Below, piece by piece: positions 6,408-13,305 of a stretch of DNA of 14,477 nt. A program made the position numbers and the translations under genes. Below the pieces are notes generated by a model that did not search any database, was not told the origin of the DNA, and saw only the letters and a program-made list of their open reading frames with translations. Source of the stretch: an uncultured bacterium (GTDB lineage Bacteria; Actinomycetota; Actinomycetes; S36-B12). The stretch spans positions 1-14,477 of the forward strand of contig CAJAKT010000216.1 of NCBI GenBank assembly GCA_903940375.1. Direction: 5' to 3'. Position 1 is the stretch's first letter, and every line of letters begins with the position of its first letter.

Positions 6408-7451
6408 GTGCGCGCAGTGCTATTCGACTCCTTCGCGGAGCCGTTGCGTGTCACAGAGGTGCCTGAGCCGACAGCACCCGACGACGGCGTCGTCATCCAG
6501 GTCCGCGCCACCGGCATCTGCAGAAGTGACTGGCACGGCTGGCAGGGTCACGACTCTGACATCGTCACGCTCCCCCACATCCCAGGGCACGAGTTCGCTG
6601 GTGTCGTCACGTCTGTGGGCAGGGGCGTGCGTGGATCAAGCGTCGGCGATCGGGTGACGGTGCCGTTCGTGTGCGCCTGCGGCACCTGTCCCACGTGCCG
6701 ATCGGGCAACGGCCAGGTGTGCCCGCATCAGTGGCAGCCGGGCTTCTCCGGTGCGGGCTCCTTCGCCGAGCGCGTCGCTATCCCCTTTGCCGACGTCAAC
6801 GTGATCCACCTGCCCGATCACGTCTCAGATGAGACGGCTGCGGCCCTCGGCTGTCGATTCGCCACCGCCTACCGAGCCGTGACCCAGGTCGCAGATGTGC
6901 AGCCAGCAGAGACCGTCGCCGTGTTCGGCTGCGGAGGTGTCGGGCTGTCCGCCGTGATGATTGCTGCCTCTCTGGGCGCAACCGTCATCGCGATCGACGT
7001 CCAGCCGGCCGCCCTTGCCCGGGCAACCGGCGTCGGCGCAACCCATACTGTCGATGCTCGTCACCAGGATCCTGTCGATGCCGTCCGCCAACTCGTCCCC
7101 GAGGGCGTGCACGTCGGCATCGATGCGCTCGGCAGCGCGGCTACCGCATCGGCCTCCGTCGCGTCGCTGCGACCGCGTGGCCGGCATGTCCAGGTGGGCC
7201 TGCTGCCGCCCGCGGTCGTCCTGGGTCGGGAGTCGATTCCCATGCACCTGGTCATCGGCCGGGAGCTGGCCGTTCTCGGCAGCCACGGCATGGCGGCATC
7301 CGGCTATCCGGCCATGCTCGAGCGCATTGCCAGCGGTCGGCTCCGACCGACGGAGCTCGTCTCCCGGACGATCCGCCTCGACGACGTTCCGGAGGCGCTG
7401 GCAGCCATGAGTGGCCACGACCACGATGGGATCACCGTCTGCCTTCCCTAG
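6408..7451 (+). CDS. Zinc-dependent alcohol dehydrogenase (MDR superfamily)
   Basis: The 347-residue product is a complete zinc alcohol dehydrogenase. Catalytic zinc ligands are Cys38 (GICRSDWHGW), His61-Glu62 (PGHEFAG) and Cys149 (AALGCRFATAYRA). The structural zinc loop CGTCPTCRSGNGQVC supplies Cys91, Cys94, Cys97 and Cys105. The nucleotide loop GCGGVGL is at 174-180. An acidic residue at the end of the second strand (Asp197 in IAIDVQP) points to NAD+ over NADP+, by family rule. The protein oxidises an alcohol or reduces an aldehyde; the substrate cannot be read. The conserved SHGM in the C-terminal part is common in the zinc threonine/alcohol dehydrogenase-like group. The GTG start lacks a ribosome site but fits the leaderless pattern. 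It precedes lemA by 51 bp and is not obviously related to it. Confidence 0.94.
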   Translation: MRAVLFDSFAEPLRVTEVPEPTAPDDGVVIQVRATGICRSDWHGWQGHDSDIVTLPHIPGHEFAGVVTSVGRGVRGSSVGDRVTVPFVCACGTCPTCRSGNGQVCPHQWQPGFSGAGSFAERVAIPFADVNVIHLPDHVSDETAAALGCRFATAYRAVTQVADVQPAETVAVFGCGGVGLSAVMIAASLGATVIAIDVQPAALARATGVGATHTVDARHQDPVDAVRQLVPEGVHVGIDALGSAATASASVASLRPRGRHVQVGLLPPAVVLGRESIPMHLVIGRELAVLGSHGMAASGYPAMLERIASGRLRPTELVSRTIRLDDVPEALAAMSGHDHDGITVCLP

Positions 7452-7472
7452 CCGAAGCGCGACAGGTACGGT
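7444..7472 (+). promoter_or_regulatory. Weak candidate promoter for the lemA-DUF2207 pair
   Basis: TTCCCT (7444-7449) and TACGGT (7467-7472) are separated by 17 bp. The -10 fits TANNNT, and the -35 matches the consensus at only three positions. Transcription would start near 7479, leaving a short leader with GGAGG (7494-7498) before the lemA ATG. The -35 overlaps the end of the dehydrogenase gene. Confidence 0.25.
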
Positions 7473-7502
7473 CGGACGACGCCCAACCCGCATGGAGGAT
7501 TC

Positions 7503-8066
7503 ATGAGCGGACTGCTGATCGCGATCATCGTCATCGTGCTACTGGTGGTCATCGCGCTGTTCGCGATGTCCCAGTTCAACCGGCTGCGCCGGCTCGACGT
7601 GCTCGCACAGGGTGCCTGGGCCGGGATCGACACGCTGCTGGCCAAGCGGGCCGACCTCATCCCGAACCTGGTCGAGACCGTCAAGGGTGCGGCCGACTTC
7701 GAGCGCGGCACCATGGAGGACGTCACCAACGCACGGGCCAAGGCCGCCGGCGCCACGACCGTGGCCCAGACCGCGGCCGCCGATGGCGAGCTGACGCAGG
7801 CACTCGGGCGACTGTTCGCCGTCGCCGAGGCCTACCCGCAGCTCACCGCGACCGCCAACTTCCGAGACCTCCAGGGCCAGCTGACGTCGGTCGAAGGCGA
7901 GCTCCAGTTCGCCCGCCAGTACTACAACGACTCCGTCGTCAACCTCAACACCGCACTGGTGACCATCCCGTCGATGTGGTTCGCCGGGCTGGCCGGCGTC
8001 CATGAGCGCGAGATGTACTCCGAGCCTGACGCGGGACGCCGGTCAGCCCCAACCGTCACCTTCTGA
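7503..8066 (+). CDS. lemA: LemA family protein
   Basis: The 187-residue product has one N-terminal membrane helix (about 4-22, rich in Ile/Val/Leu), then the long LemA helical bundle. Family signatures are FNRLRRLDVLAQGAWAGID, followed by LLAKRADLIPNLVETVKG and later AYPQLTATANFRDLQGQL and ARQYYNDSVVNLNT. The C-terminus extends past the bundle in a short polar tail. LemA proteins are membrane-anchored with a helical domain outside or inside the membrane depending on the study; the molecular function is unknown. The ATG has GGAGG 4 nt upstream. Its stop overlaps the next start by one base (TGATG), so the two proteins are almost certainly made together. LemA next to a DUF2207 protein is a pairing known from other actinobacteria. 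Confidence 0.95.
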   Translation: MSGLLIAIIVIVLLVVIALFAMSQFNRLRRLDVLAQGAWAGIDTLLAKRADLIPNLVETVKGAADFERGTMEDVTNARAKAAGATTVAQTAAADGELTQALGRLFAVAEAYPQLTATANFRDLQGQLTSVEGELQFARQYYNDSVVNLNTALVTIPSMWFAGLAGVHEREMYSEPDAGRRSAPTVTF

Positions 8067-9829
8067 TGCCCGCCCTGTTGCGCAGGGCTGCCGTCGCCGT
8101 GAGCGCCCTGCTCCTCTGCGGACTGACGACGGTCGCGACCGCGACCGCGGCTCATGCCGAGTACATCCCGCAGCTGGAGGTGTCGGTCACCGTCAACGCG
8201 GACACGTCCTTCCGCGTCGTCGAGACGATCACCTACGACTTCGAGTCGGAGTACCGCCACGGGATCTTCCGCGACATCCCCATGTACGACGAGACAGTCA
8301 GTGGCCAGCGACGCACCTACGGCATCACCGTCAACAGCGTGACGATGGACGGCGCCCCCGTCCCGTCGACGTTGTCTGAGGAGGGACCCTTCCTCAACAT
8401 CAAGATCGGCGATCCGAACGTGACCATCACGGGTGCCCATACCTATGTCGTCGACTACACGGTGACCGACGGACTGCGCGCTATCACCGCACAGGACAAG
8501 GCTGACCCGCAGATGCCCGCGTCGATCACGACAGGCGACGTCGAGCTGTACTGGGACTTCATCGGGACCGGCTGGGACGTCTGGATCGAGTCAGCCAAGG
8601 CGAGCGTCGTCGGTCCAGCCGACGCACTCAACGCGATCTGCTACTTCGGCTCGGCCGACTCCGACTCGCGCTGCCCGTCCGCCCTCGCCGCGAACGTCGC
8701 TCTCCTCGGCCCGGTAACGCTTGACGCCGGGCAGGCGCTGACCGGGGCCGTGGTGTACCCGGCGGCAGCGTTCACGACGACGCCCCAGGAGAACCTCAGC
8801 CAGGGGCTGCCGACCAACCCGATCATCGGCATCCTGGGGGCGCTGATTCCCGCCGGGCTCCTCGCCGCCGTGCCCATCGGCCTCGCTATCGCTCGTCGGC
8901 GCAGCGATGCAGGAGCCCCCGTACCGGGCGCTCCTCCGCAGTACGCGCCACCGGATGCCTTGACGCCAGCGGAGATGTCCGCCGCGTGGCAGGGCAGCGC
9001 GGGCTCCGTCGACTCGCGAGTCCTGGTCGCGACCTTGCTCGATCTCGCGGCCCGCCGCTGGATCAATGTGTCCATCGACGGGGCAGGCGACCTCACCGTC
9101 ACCTGGGTCGGCACCGGGAGCCCTGCCCTGGCGCCCTGGGAGCACGACCTCATGGGAGTGATCCTCAAAGGAGGCACGTCAGCATCCCTGAGCGGATATG
9201 ACAAGGACCTCGCGACGCTCTGGGGGAACTCCTTCCGCGATCTGGCTGCCGCCCAGGAGGCGAACGGCCGGCGCAATCCCCGCGGCGATGCCCCGGATCG
9301 AAGATGGAACTGGCTCGGAGGCGGAGCATTCCTGCTCGTGGCCCTCGGCTTCCTGTCGATCTTCATCGACCAGCCCTTCGTCACCGCCGCCCTGTTCACC
9401 ACCGGCATCGGCGCGCTCATCGGCTTCTTCGTCGCGCGCGCGATCACACCGCGTCAGCAGACACAGCAGTCGGCCCTGTTCCTTGCCAAGGTCGACGGAT
9501 TCCGCGTTGTCCTGGGCACCGATGCCGCTGCCGCCCGTCGCGAGTTCGCCCAGCGCTCCGGACTGTCTCCCGAGGCGATCTTCGCGACGATGCTCCCGTA
9601 CGCCGTCGTCTTCGAACTCGAGAACTCCTGGATCGGTGCGTTCCCCGATCTCAGCCCCGAGCAACTCGTCAGCCACGGGTTCTACGTCGGCAGCATGGCG
9701 TCGATGAACGGGCTCGTCAGCAGCGGTACGTCATCGATGTCAAGCGCGATGACGGCGCCCAGCAGCGGATCCGGTGGCGGCGGTTTCTCTGGCGGAGGCG
9801 GCGGCGGAGGCGGCGGCGGCTCGTGGTGA
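8066..9829 (+). CDS. DUF2207 domain membrane protein with Gly-rich C-terminus
   Basis: The 587-residue product begins with a signal peptide (RR, hydrophobic core, cleavage likely after AHA at about residue 31). An extracytoplasmic beta-rich domain follows (about 32-250; GIFRDIP at 66-72 is typical of DUF2207), with a possible disulfide between Cys192 and Cys203. Then come a membrane helix (252-276), a cytosolic region with Pro-rich linker and winged-helix-like part (LLDLAARRWINV), and two closely spaced helices (416-434, 437-460). The C-terminal part carries the family motif LPYAVVFELENSWIGAF (509-525). It ends in a Gly-rich tail with GGGGFSGGGGGGG, finishing SW. Function is unknown; such tails are regular in the family. 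The start overlaps lemA by one base. Confidence 0.92.
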   Translation: MPALLRRAAVAVSALLLCGLTTVATATAAHAEYIPQLEVSVTVNADTSFRVVETITYDFESEYRHGIFRDIPMYDETVSGQRRTYGITVNSVTMDGAPVPSTLSEEGPFLNIKIGDPNVTITGAHTYVVDYTVTDGLRAITAQDKADPQMPASITTGDVELYWDFIGTGWDVWIESAKASVVGPADALNAICYFGSADSDSRCPSALAANVALLGPVTLDAGQALTGAVVYPAAAFTTTPQENLSQGLPTNPIIGILGALIPAGLLAAVPIGLAIARRRSDAGAPVPGAPPQYAPPDALTPAEMSAAWQGSAGSVDSRVLVATLLDLAARRWINVSIDGAGDLTVTWVGTGSPALAPWEHDLMGVILKGGTSASLSGYDKDLATLWGNSFRDLAAAQEANGRRNPRGDAPDRRWNWLGGGAFLLVALGFLSIFIDQPFVTAALFTTGIGALIGFFVARAITPRQQTQQSALFLAKVDGFRVVLGTDAAAARREFAQRSGLSPEAIFATMLPYAVVFELENSWIGAFPDLSPEQLVSHGFYVGSMASMNGLVSSGTSSMSSAMTAPSSGSGGGGFSGGGGGGGGGGSW

Positions 9830-9835
9830 CGCTGG

Positions 9836-10717
9836 TCAGCCGGCCTTGCAGGCCTTGATCAGCGCGCGTATGCCGGCGATATCTGCGTTGCTCAGCGTGT
9901 TGTTGGTGTCGACGAGGTAGTACATGACATCGGCCTTCTCGGTGCCGTGTGCCAGCCCGAGTGCATGACCAAGCTCATGCAGGTACAAGGCGCTCTGCTT
10001 GGCCGCATTGATCCTCTTCACGTAGTCGATGCTGAGGACCACACTGCCCTCCGTGATCTCCTTCTGGTCCTTGAAGACCTTCGTCGGTGACGCGAATCCG
10101 ACGGTTCGCGAGTCGAGCAGGCTCGAGTCCTTGTCGTTGAGGAATGCGACGTAGAGGTGTCGCTCGCTGGGATGCTGCTCACTCGTCACGACGTAGTTGG
10201 TGTCGTCGTAGACGACCGGCACCTCACCGACGTACTGGAAGGTCAGGCCGCTGACTTCGCCCCAGTGCTTCAGATCTGCCGTGAGCTGGCTGACGGCGAC
10301 CTTCTGATCGGCCGGCGTGAGACGACCCGTGTCGACACTCCAGGTGATGGGGGTGTCGCAGGCGGCCCAGCCACTGTTGATGAACTCAGGCGCCGTGTCC
10401 GCGAAGATCGAGGCAACCTGCGACTCCGCGTAGGCCACGACCCCGACGATCGACAGGAACGCGGCGGCCACGACAACGGTGCCGAGCTGCCAGAGCGGCT
10501 TCCCCTTGCGGCGATCGGCACCACTGCGGCGGTCGCCCGAGCGGCGGTCTGCCATTCCGGCCGGGGCCAGGGCATGCCGACCCTCAGCACGACGGTCACC
10601 CGAACGACGCTCCGTGCGGCGACGGTCGGGCGGGTGGGTCTTCTGGAAATAGAGGGATCCGAGCAGGCCGAGGCCATAGGCAAGCACGAGGAACAGGACC
10701 CACCAGTACCAACTCAT
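9836..10717 (-). CDS. Membrane-anchored matrixin-like zinc metalloprotease
   Basis: The 293-residue product has a membrane helix at about 4-23, an Arg-rich cytosolic loop (30-73), a second helix (about 78-97) and an extracytoplasmic protease domain. The zinc site HELGHALGLAH is at 247-257: ligands His247, His251 and His257, catalytic Glu248. A methionine (Met265 in DVMYY) serves as the metzincin Met-turn. The sequence before it (ITWSVDTGRLTP, TADLKHWGEVSGLTFQYVG) aligns in style with bacterial matrixin-like proteins. Cys120 and Cys290 could form a disulfide. No propeptide with a cysteine switch is seen. The loop holds repeated DRR units (RRSGDRR, ADRRSGDRRSGADRR). It converges with the DUF2207 gene, stops 6 bp apart, so no independent terminator fits between. 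A substrate in the envelope is likely but unknown. Confidence 0.88.
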   Translation of the reverse strand: MSWYWWVLFLVLAYGLGLLGSLYFQKTHPPDRRRTERRSGDRRAEGRHALAPAGMADRRSGDRRSGADRRKGKPLWQLGTVVVAAAFLSIVGVVAYAESQVASIFADTAPEFINSGWAACDTPITWSVDTGRLTPADQKVAVSQLTADLKHWGEVSGLTFQYVGEVPVVYDDTNYVVTSEQHPSERHLYVAFLNDKDSSLLDSRTVGFASPTKVFKDQKEITEGSVVLSIDYVKRINAAKQSALYLHELGHALGLAHGTEKADVMYYLVDTNNTLSNADIAGIRALIKACKAG

Positions 10718-10747
10718 GAACTCACCCCCACTCTCACTCTTCTTCCC

Positions 10748-10753
10748 AGTATC
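10748..10753 (-). promoter_or_regulatory. Candidate -10 of the metalloprotease gene
   Basis: Read on the minus strand, GATACT is about 30 bp upstream of the ATG at 10717. The expected -35 position falls inside the palindrome at 10771-10782, so a protein bound there would contact the promoter directly. Confidence 0.35.
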
Positions 10754-10770
10754 GCCCCCACCAGACCGCC

Positions 10771-10837
10771 GTGGTCGACCACTCGTCGGTCATTTCCGAC
10801 CACTACTCGGTCAATACGGTCATGCCTGATGCGGTCA
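10771..10837. promoter_or_regulatory. Cluster of GACC/GGTC repeats upstream of the metalloprotease gene
   Basis: GTGGTCGACCAC (10771-10782) is a perfect 12-bp palindrome. Two 17-mers, at 10776-10792 and 10797-10813, agree at 15 of 17 positions with a 21-bp period, two turns of the helix. Each is flanked by GACC and GGTC as an inverted repeat with a 7-bp spacer. CGGTCA occurs four times, at 10787, 10808, 10817 and 10832. The cluster covers the expected -35 of the metalloprotease and is most simply read as an operator for an unidentified regulator. Confidence 0.5.
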
Positions 10838-10841
10838 GAGC

Positions 10842-11297
10842 CTAACCACGAGGCTCCGGTTCAGGCGTGACCTCCCCCACCACGGTCGTGGCCGCCTGGA
10901 ACATATAGGTCAGCACGCGGGCGAGGTGGTCGGGCACCAACGGCCGCCCGTCGACATTCCCGGAGATCCAGAGCCGCTCATCGAGGGTCGAGAAGGTCAC
11001 GAACGCAGAGCCCGCGTTCTCCTCGTTCAGGTACTCCAGGAGTTCCATGCTGGTGCGGAAGTGCCCGTGCAGGCGCAGTTCCAGACTTATGACGAAGTCG
11101 CTCAGCACCCCGACGAACAGCGTGCCGATCTCCGTCTCCGCGGCCAGGGCATGGTCGGGCACCGGATTCAGGGTTATCCCGAACATCGGCGGGAACAACT
11201 CGCCGATGACCACCAGGAGCGTCTCGTCGTCCGGAACGGTCAGGACGGCCGCCTCGGCCGGCTCCCCGAAGCTCTCGTCGTCCACGGTGTCGTCCAC
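10842..11297 (-). CDS. YbjN / type III secretion chaperone-like fold protein (tentative)
   Basis: The 151-residue acidic protein has no membrane helix or signal. It starts at GTG 11297, with GGGAGG a few nucleotides upstream. The central part alternates strands and helices (TEIGTLFVGVLSDFVISLELRL; LLEYLNEENAGSAFVTFSTLDERLWISGNVDG). It ends in a helix, DHLARVLTYMFQAATTV. A WISGNVDG-like strand turn followed by a helix with a hydrophobic face resembles the YbjN/T3SS-chaperone fold common in actinobacteria, but this is a shape-level impression without a decisive motif. The N-terminal 20 residues and the C-terminal EPEPRG are disordered. It is upstream of the metalloprotease on the same strand (124 bp gap, with its own regulatory cluster) and divergent from the small helical gene at 11391. 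Confidence 0.75.
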   Translation of the reverse strand: MDDTVDDESFGEPAEAAVLTVPDDETLLVVIGELFPPMFGITLNPVPDHALAAETEIGTLFVGVLSDFVISLELRLHGHFRTSMELLEYLNEENAGSAFVTFSTLDERLWISGNVDGRPLVPDHLARVLTYMFQAATTVVGEVTPEPEPRG

Positions 11298-11390
11298 GGC
11301 GCCTCCCGCCAGTTCGCCTCGACCCTACGCCGCCTCACCGGTCGAAGCCTCTGCATACTGAAGCCAAAGCGACGAGACGAAGGAGTAGCC

Positions 11391-11693
11391 ATGACCGATG
11401 ACACGACGGGCAAGGCCGACTGGCAGGGCGTCGGAGCTTCTTTCCGGTCCTTGGGCGAACGGCTCAAGGGCCATGCGGTGGAGGCTGGGGGCGCGGTGTC
11501 GTCCGCCAACGACGAGGCAGCCGGCAGCGTGTTGGATCAGGTGAGCGCCGTGTTCAAGACGGCGATCGCCAAACTGGACGAGACCACGACTGACCCGGAG
11601 GTCGGCGCGGCTACCAAGGACGCCACCGCCCGACTCCTCGATGCGATCAAGGCTGAGCTCACGGGCGAGAGGCCCGCGACACCCGACGCCTGA
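11391..11693 (+). CDS. Small helical protein of unknown function (possibly CGLAU_01105-like)
   Basis: The 100-residue product has AAGGAG 5 nt before the ATG (11381-11385 region). The frame is open far upstream (to 10926), but the ribosome site and composition change fix the start. It has an N-terminal WQGVGASFRSLGERLKGHA segment, then a long Ala-rich helix (ANDEAAGSVLDQVSAVFKTAIAKL) and a second helix ending LLDAIKAEL. There is no signal peptide or membrane segment. The FRSLGERLK opening recalls small corynebacterial/mycobacterial proteins annotated as CGLAU_01105 family; that match is from memory and weak. The function is unknown. It is divergent from the YbjN-like gene with 93 bp between starts. 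Confidence 0.75.
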   Translation: MTDDTTGKADWQGVGASFRSLGERLKGHAVEAGGAVSSANDEAAGSVLDQVSAVFKTAIAKLDETTTDPEVGAATKDATARLLDAIKAELTGERPATPDA

Positions 11694-11737
11694 TCAGCCG
11701 ACCGCTACAGCGCGGCCAGCATCCCGTCACCCCGCTG

Positions 11738-12160
11738 CTATCGCGTGCGGCGCAGCCACCACAGCCCGACGAAGGGCAGGATCAACGGGATGAATCCGTA
11801 GCCACTGCCGAATCCCGACCACACTGACGCGGAGGGGAAGTCGGCGGGGATCAGCAGACTCAGCAGACCCACGGCGAGGACGCCGACGAGCTCGATCGTG
11901 ATCGCAACGGTGGCCACCTTTCGCGACGTCCGGTCGCCTCGGGCCAGTGCCACGGTGGCGACGATGTAGATCACGGCCGCCACTGCCGACAGCAGATAGG
12001 CAACCGGTGCTTCCGCGAACTTCGTGGCGATCTGGACAGCAGAACGCGCTGTGGCCGCCAGCGCGAAGATCCCGTAGACCGTGACCAGTACGCGTCCGAA
12101 TCCCCGTCCCGTGGATCGCGGCGCGACACTCGAGTCGTCAGACGGTGATGTGTCAGGCAA
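11738..12160 (-). CDS. Four-helix membrane protein, function unknown
   Basis: The 140-residue product has a polar Ser/Asp N-terminus of about 20 residues and then four hydrophobic helices. The first begins at RVLVTVYGIFALAATARS, the second at VAYLLSAVAAVIYIVATVAL, the third at VATIAITIELVG-like residues, and the last at FIPLILPFVGLWWL. It ends in a basic RRTR. The start is TTG at 12160, the only start codon available before the first helix. It overlaps the end of the preceding gene by 8 nt, so translation is probably coupled. This is the last gene of the minus-strand cluster. No family could be named; similar pairs of small integral membrane proteins occur in actinobacteria. Confidence 0.8.
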   Translation of the reverse strand: MPDTSPSDDSSVAPRSTGRGFGRVLVTVYGIFALAATARSAVQIATKFAEAPVAYLLSAVAAVIYIVATVALARGDRTSRKVATVAITIELVGVLAVGLLSLLIPADFPSASVWSGFGSGYGFIPLILPFVGLWWLRRTR

Positions 12161-12518
12161 CAGGACCCGCCCAGACCTGCTGCACGCGGATCACGAGGAC
12201 GGGAAGCACGAGGAACACCACCGCCAGAACGCCGGCGGCGGCTCGGGACTTCTCGTCGCGCACCCACCACGCGGCGACCGGAATGACCGCCGCACATGCG
12301 AGCAGGTAGCCGACGAACTCCGCCCGGGCAAACTCCTGATCACTGCCCGCCATCTGCACGATTCCGCCGATGAGGAAGACGACGAGCATGGCCTCGAGCA
12401 CGGCACTCGCGCCCAGGAGCGCCTTGTCAGGCGCCCGGTTCGCGATGACGAGGACCACGGCCCAGCCGCACAGCAGCAGGGCCACCACGATGATGGCGGT
12501 GGCGAACGGTCCGGTCAT
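12153..12518 (-). CDS. Four-helix membrane protein, function unknown
   Basis: The 121-residue product begins MTGPFATAIIVVALLLCGWAV and is almost entirely hydrophobic, with four helices. A short conserved-looking charged link, WWVRDEKSRAAAGVL, lies between helices three and four. The ATG at 12518 has no ribosome site; a -10-like CACAAT on the minus strand ends about 7 nt upstream, so it may be leaderless or read from the upstream genes. It lies 24 bp after the SIMPL lipoprotein and overlaps the next membrane gene by 8 nt. The last two genes probably act together. The function is unknown. Confidence 0.82.
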   Translation of the reverse strand: MTGPFATAIIVVALLLCGWAVVLVIANRAPDKALLGASAVLEAMLVVFLIGGIVQMAGSDQEFARAEFVGYLLACAAVIPVAAWWVRDEKSRAAAGVLAVVFLVLPVLVIRVQQVWAGPVA

Positions 12519-12542
12519 TCGCCGATTGTGGCACCCCGGCGA

Positions 12543-13286
12543 TCAGCCTTCGATGGACCACGCCACGTTGAGAGTGACGCTGACCTGCGTGGTGCCGGGC
12601 TCGATGGGGGTGGGTGCCTTGTCCGCTGGCGCAGCGGCTGCCTCCGCGAAGGCAACCGGTGGCGGCGCGATCGTGCTCGACGACTCGGAGACCGATGCCA
12701 CCGGTCCGAGCGTGAAGCCCAGCAACTCGGCGTACTGAGCCGCCTGCGCCTGTGCGATGTCGACGGCCTGGGCACGTGCCTTGTTCGCCGCAACCGTCGG
12801 ATCGACCACGAACGGGGTCAGCGAATCGACGCGCACATCATTGCCGCCCGCAGCCACGACCGCGTCGAGAGTCGAACCAGCCGTCGCCAGATCGCGGAGG
12901 GTGACGGTGAGCGACTGCGCTGCCCGGAAGCCGATCTGCGTCTGCCCGCCATCGGACGTGTAGTTGTAGACGGGTGCCACGCTGATCCCCTGGGTCGCAA
13001 TGTCTGCTTCCGCGACACCGGCAGCAGCCAGCGCGGCAAGGACCTTGGTCGCCGAGGCGGCGGCCGCCTGCTGGGCCGCCTCCGCCGATGCCGGATCGGT
13101 GACCTCAACGGTGAGCGCAGCGCGGGCGGCATCGGGGACGACATCAGCCTGTCCGGTCGCGGACACGCTCACGACTCTCGGCTGCTGCGCATCGGACGTC
13201 ATTACCGTCGTCGGCGAGCAGGCGGTCAGGAGGAGGCCAGCGGCGACGGCCGCGGCGGCGGGCAGCAGGAATCGGTGAGGGGCCAT
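12543..13286 (-). CDS. SIMPL (DUF541) domain lipoprotein
   Basis: The 247-residue product starts MAPHRFLLPA, then a hydrophobic core and lipobox LTAC with lipidated Cys23. The mature part is a SIMPL/DUF541 domain: VVSVSATGQADVVPDAARAALTV at the start and SATKVLAALAAAGVAEADIATQGISVAPVYNY in the middle. LTVTLRDLATAGSTLDAVVAAGGND follows, and the end is VSVTLNVAWSI. Family proteins are envelope-associated, with roles in oxidative stress or surface integrity reported in some species; the molecular function is unclear. The open frame extends upstream to 13406 without signal features. The lipobox position fixes 13286, and AGGA lies shortly before the ATG. It is 19 bp downstream of the DsbA-like gene, so probably in one transcript. 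Confidence 0.93.
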   Translation of the reverse strand: MAPHRFLLPAAAAVAAGLLLTACSPTTVMTSDAQQPRVVSVSATGQADVVPDAARAALTVEVTDPASAEAAQQAAAASATKVLAALAAAGVAEADIATQGISVAPVYNYTSDGGQTQIGFRAAQSLTVTLRDLATAGSTLDAVVAAGGNDVRVDSLTPFVVDPTVAANKARAQAVDIAQAQAAQYAELLGFTLGPVASVSESSSTIAPPPVAFAEAAAAPADKAPTPIEPGTTQVSVTLNVAWSIEG

Positions 13287-13305
13287 GCCACCATCCTGCA
13301 CCCGA

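Noticed and set aside
9770..9829. GGC/GGA-rich tract as a possible expanded DNA repeat.
   Set aside because: It encodes the poly-Gly tail that is regular in DUF2207 proteins, so a coding explanation is enough.
9827..9838. Looked for a bidirectional terminator between the convergent DUF2207 and metalloprotease genes.
   Set aside because: The stops are 6 bp apart, leaving no room, and no hairpin with a T-run is seen in the adjacent coding ends.
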